DNA of 64,000 bases from the NCBI GenBank assembly GCA_963693285.1, contig OY848929.1, positions 5,210,501-5,274,500 of the forward strand, given 5' to 3'; not shown here. The stretch is from Xestospongia muta (taxonomy: Eukaryota; Porifera; Demospongiae; Haplosclerida; Petrosiidae). Position 1 is the stretch's first letter. Below are more model-generated notes on this DNA. The model saw only the letters and a program-made list of their open reading frames with translations, ran no database searches and had not been told where the DNA came from.

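Noticed and set aside
1..64000. Dozens of 60-166 codon open frames antisense to, or out of frame with, the two arrays
   Set aside because: They lie inside the repeat arrays, recur with the unit period and encode Ser/Val/Leu-rich peptides that are shadows of the repeat codons (for example S-E-x-V strings opposite F-S-E-T-V-N). None has a conserved domain of its own.
20075..64000. A bacterial giant adhesin
   Set aside because: The domain type and lack of introns in GENE-P would fit, but the neighbour needs a spliced first exon, there is no ribosome binding site before either ATG, the spacer is long with animal-like promoter motifs, and base composition is AT-rich with few CpG.
1..64000. Cadherin repeats
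   Set aside because: The D-x-x-x-P linker and length slightly above 110 residues suggested cadherins, but the L-D-R-E, D-x-N-D-N and A-x-D-x-G signatures are absent, and the F-S-E-T-V plus D-M-x-G-N pattern does not fit.
1..64000. Recent tandem duplication or satellite-like DNA
   Set aside because: Neighbouring units differ widely at the nucleotide level while keeping protein motifs and frame, which indicates old duplications under selection, not a satellite or assembly collapse.

Overview
This window looks like animal nuclear DNA, and almost all of it is coding. It holds the 5' parts of two giant, head-to-head genes. Both run off the window: GENE-M on the minus strand (19160 down to base 1) and GENE-P on the plus strand (20075 to 64000). 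A spacer of about 0.9 kb separates their start codons. Both encode secreted proteins: each begins with a signal peptide and continues as a tandem array of one domain of about 125 residues. I count 50 units in GENE-M (about 6,314 residues visible) and 115 units plus an N-terminal half unit in GENE-P (14,642 residues visible). Every unit start in a gene falls in the same frame (start coordinate 2 mod 3 for GENE-P, 1 mod 3 for GENE-M), and I saw no in-frame stop. GENE-P is therefore an apparent single exon of at least 43.9 kb, and GENE-M has a second exon of at least 18.9 kb.

The unit reads roughly: D-x-T-x-P-x-L, F-x-L-D-M-[ND], a strand ending F-[SD]-E-T-V-N, S-x-L-N-x-T-x-I-T-L-Q, Y-x-L-T-G-G, D-L-N-x-I-K, L-A-T-S-x-x-N-T-Y-L-S-I, and I-x-D-M-x-G-N. 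The F-S-E-x-V strand and the terminal D-x-x-G-N recall bacterial Ig-like domains of the SbsA/Big_5 type, so I read it as an extracellular beta-sandwich. That is inference. Asn-x-Ser/Thr sequons are dense. Four GENE-P units carry Gly-Ser inserts, possible glycosaminoglycan sites, so a very large adhesive or matrix glycoprotein is the most natural reading.

The main discovery is a higher-order architecture. A five-unit cassette (A-B-C-D-E) recurs within both arrays. A and B each carry a Cys pair at fixed places (LAT...NTY becomes LCT...CY). B has one extra residue in its first strand. D has x-E-P in place of x-E-T, a change also seen in some other units. E has D-V or D-I where other units have E-T. 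Cassettes begin at units 0, 24, 42, 60, 78 and 96 in GENE-P (an 18-unit period after the first block) and at 0, 12, 23, 35 and 46 in GENE-M (spacing 12, 11, 12, 11). The whole block was probably the unit of amplification, in an ancestor shared by both genes.

Layout: 1-18900 GENE-M exon 2; 18901-19117 intron; 19118-19160 GENE-M exon 1 (signal peptide); 19161-20074 shared 5' region; 20075-64000 GENE-P. The organism is eukaryotic, on the evidence of the intron with GT/AG ends, the strong start context, AT-rich composition and CpG that looks scarce by eye. An early-branching animal with short introns, such as a demosponge, fits well, but I cannot identify the species. No RNA genes, transposons, CRISPR arrays or other protein genes were seen.
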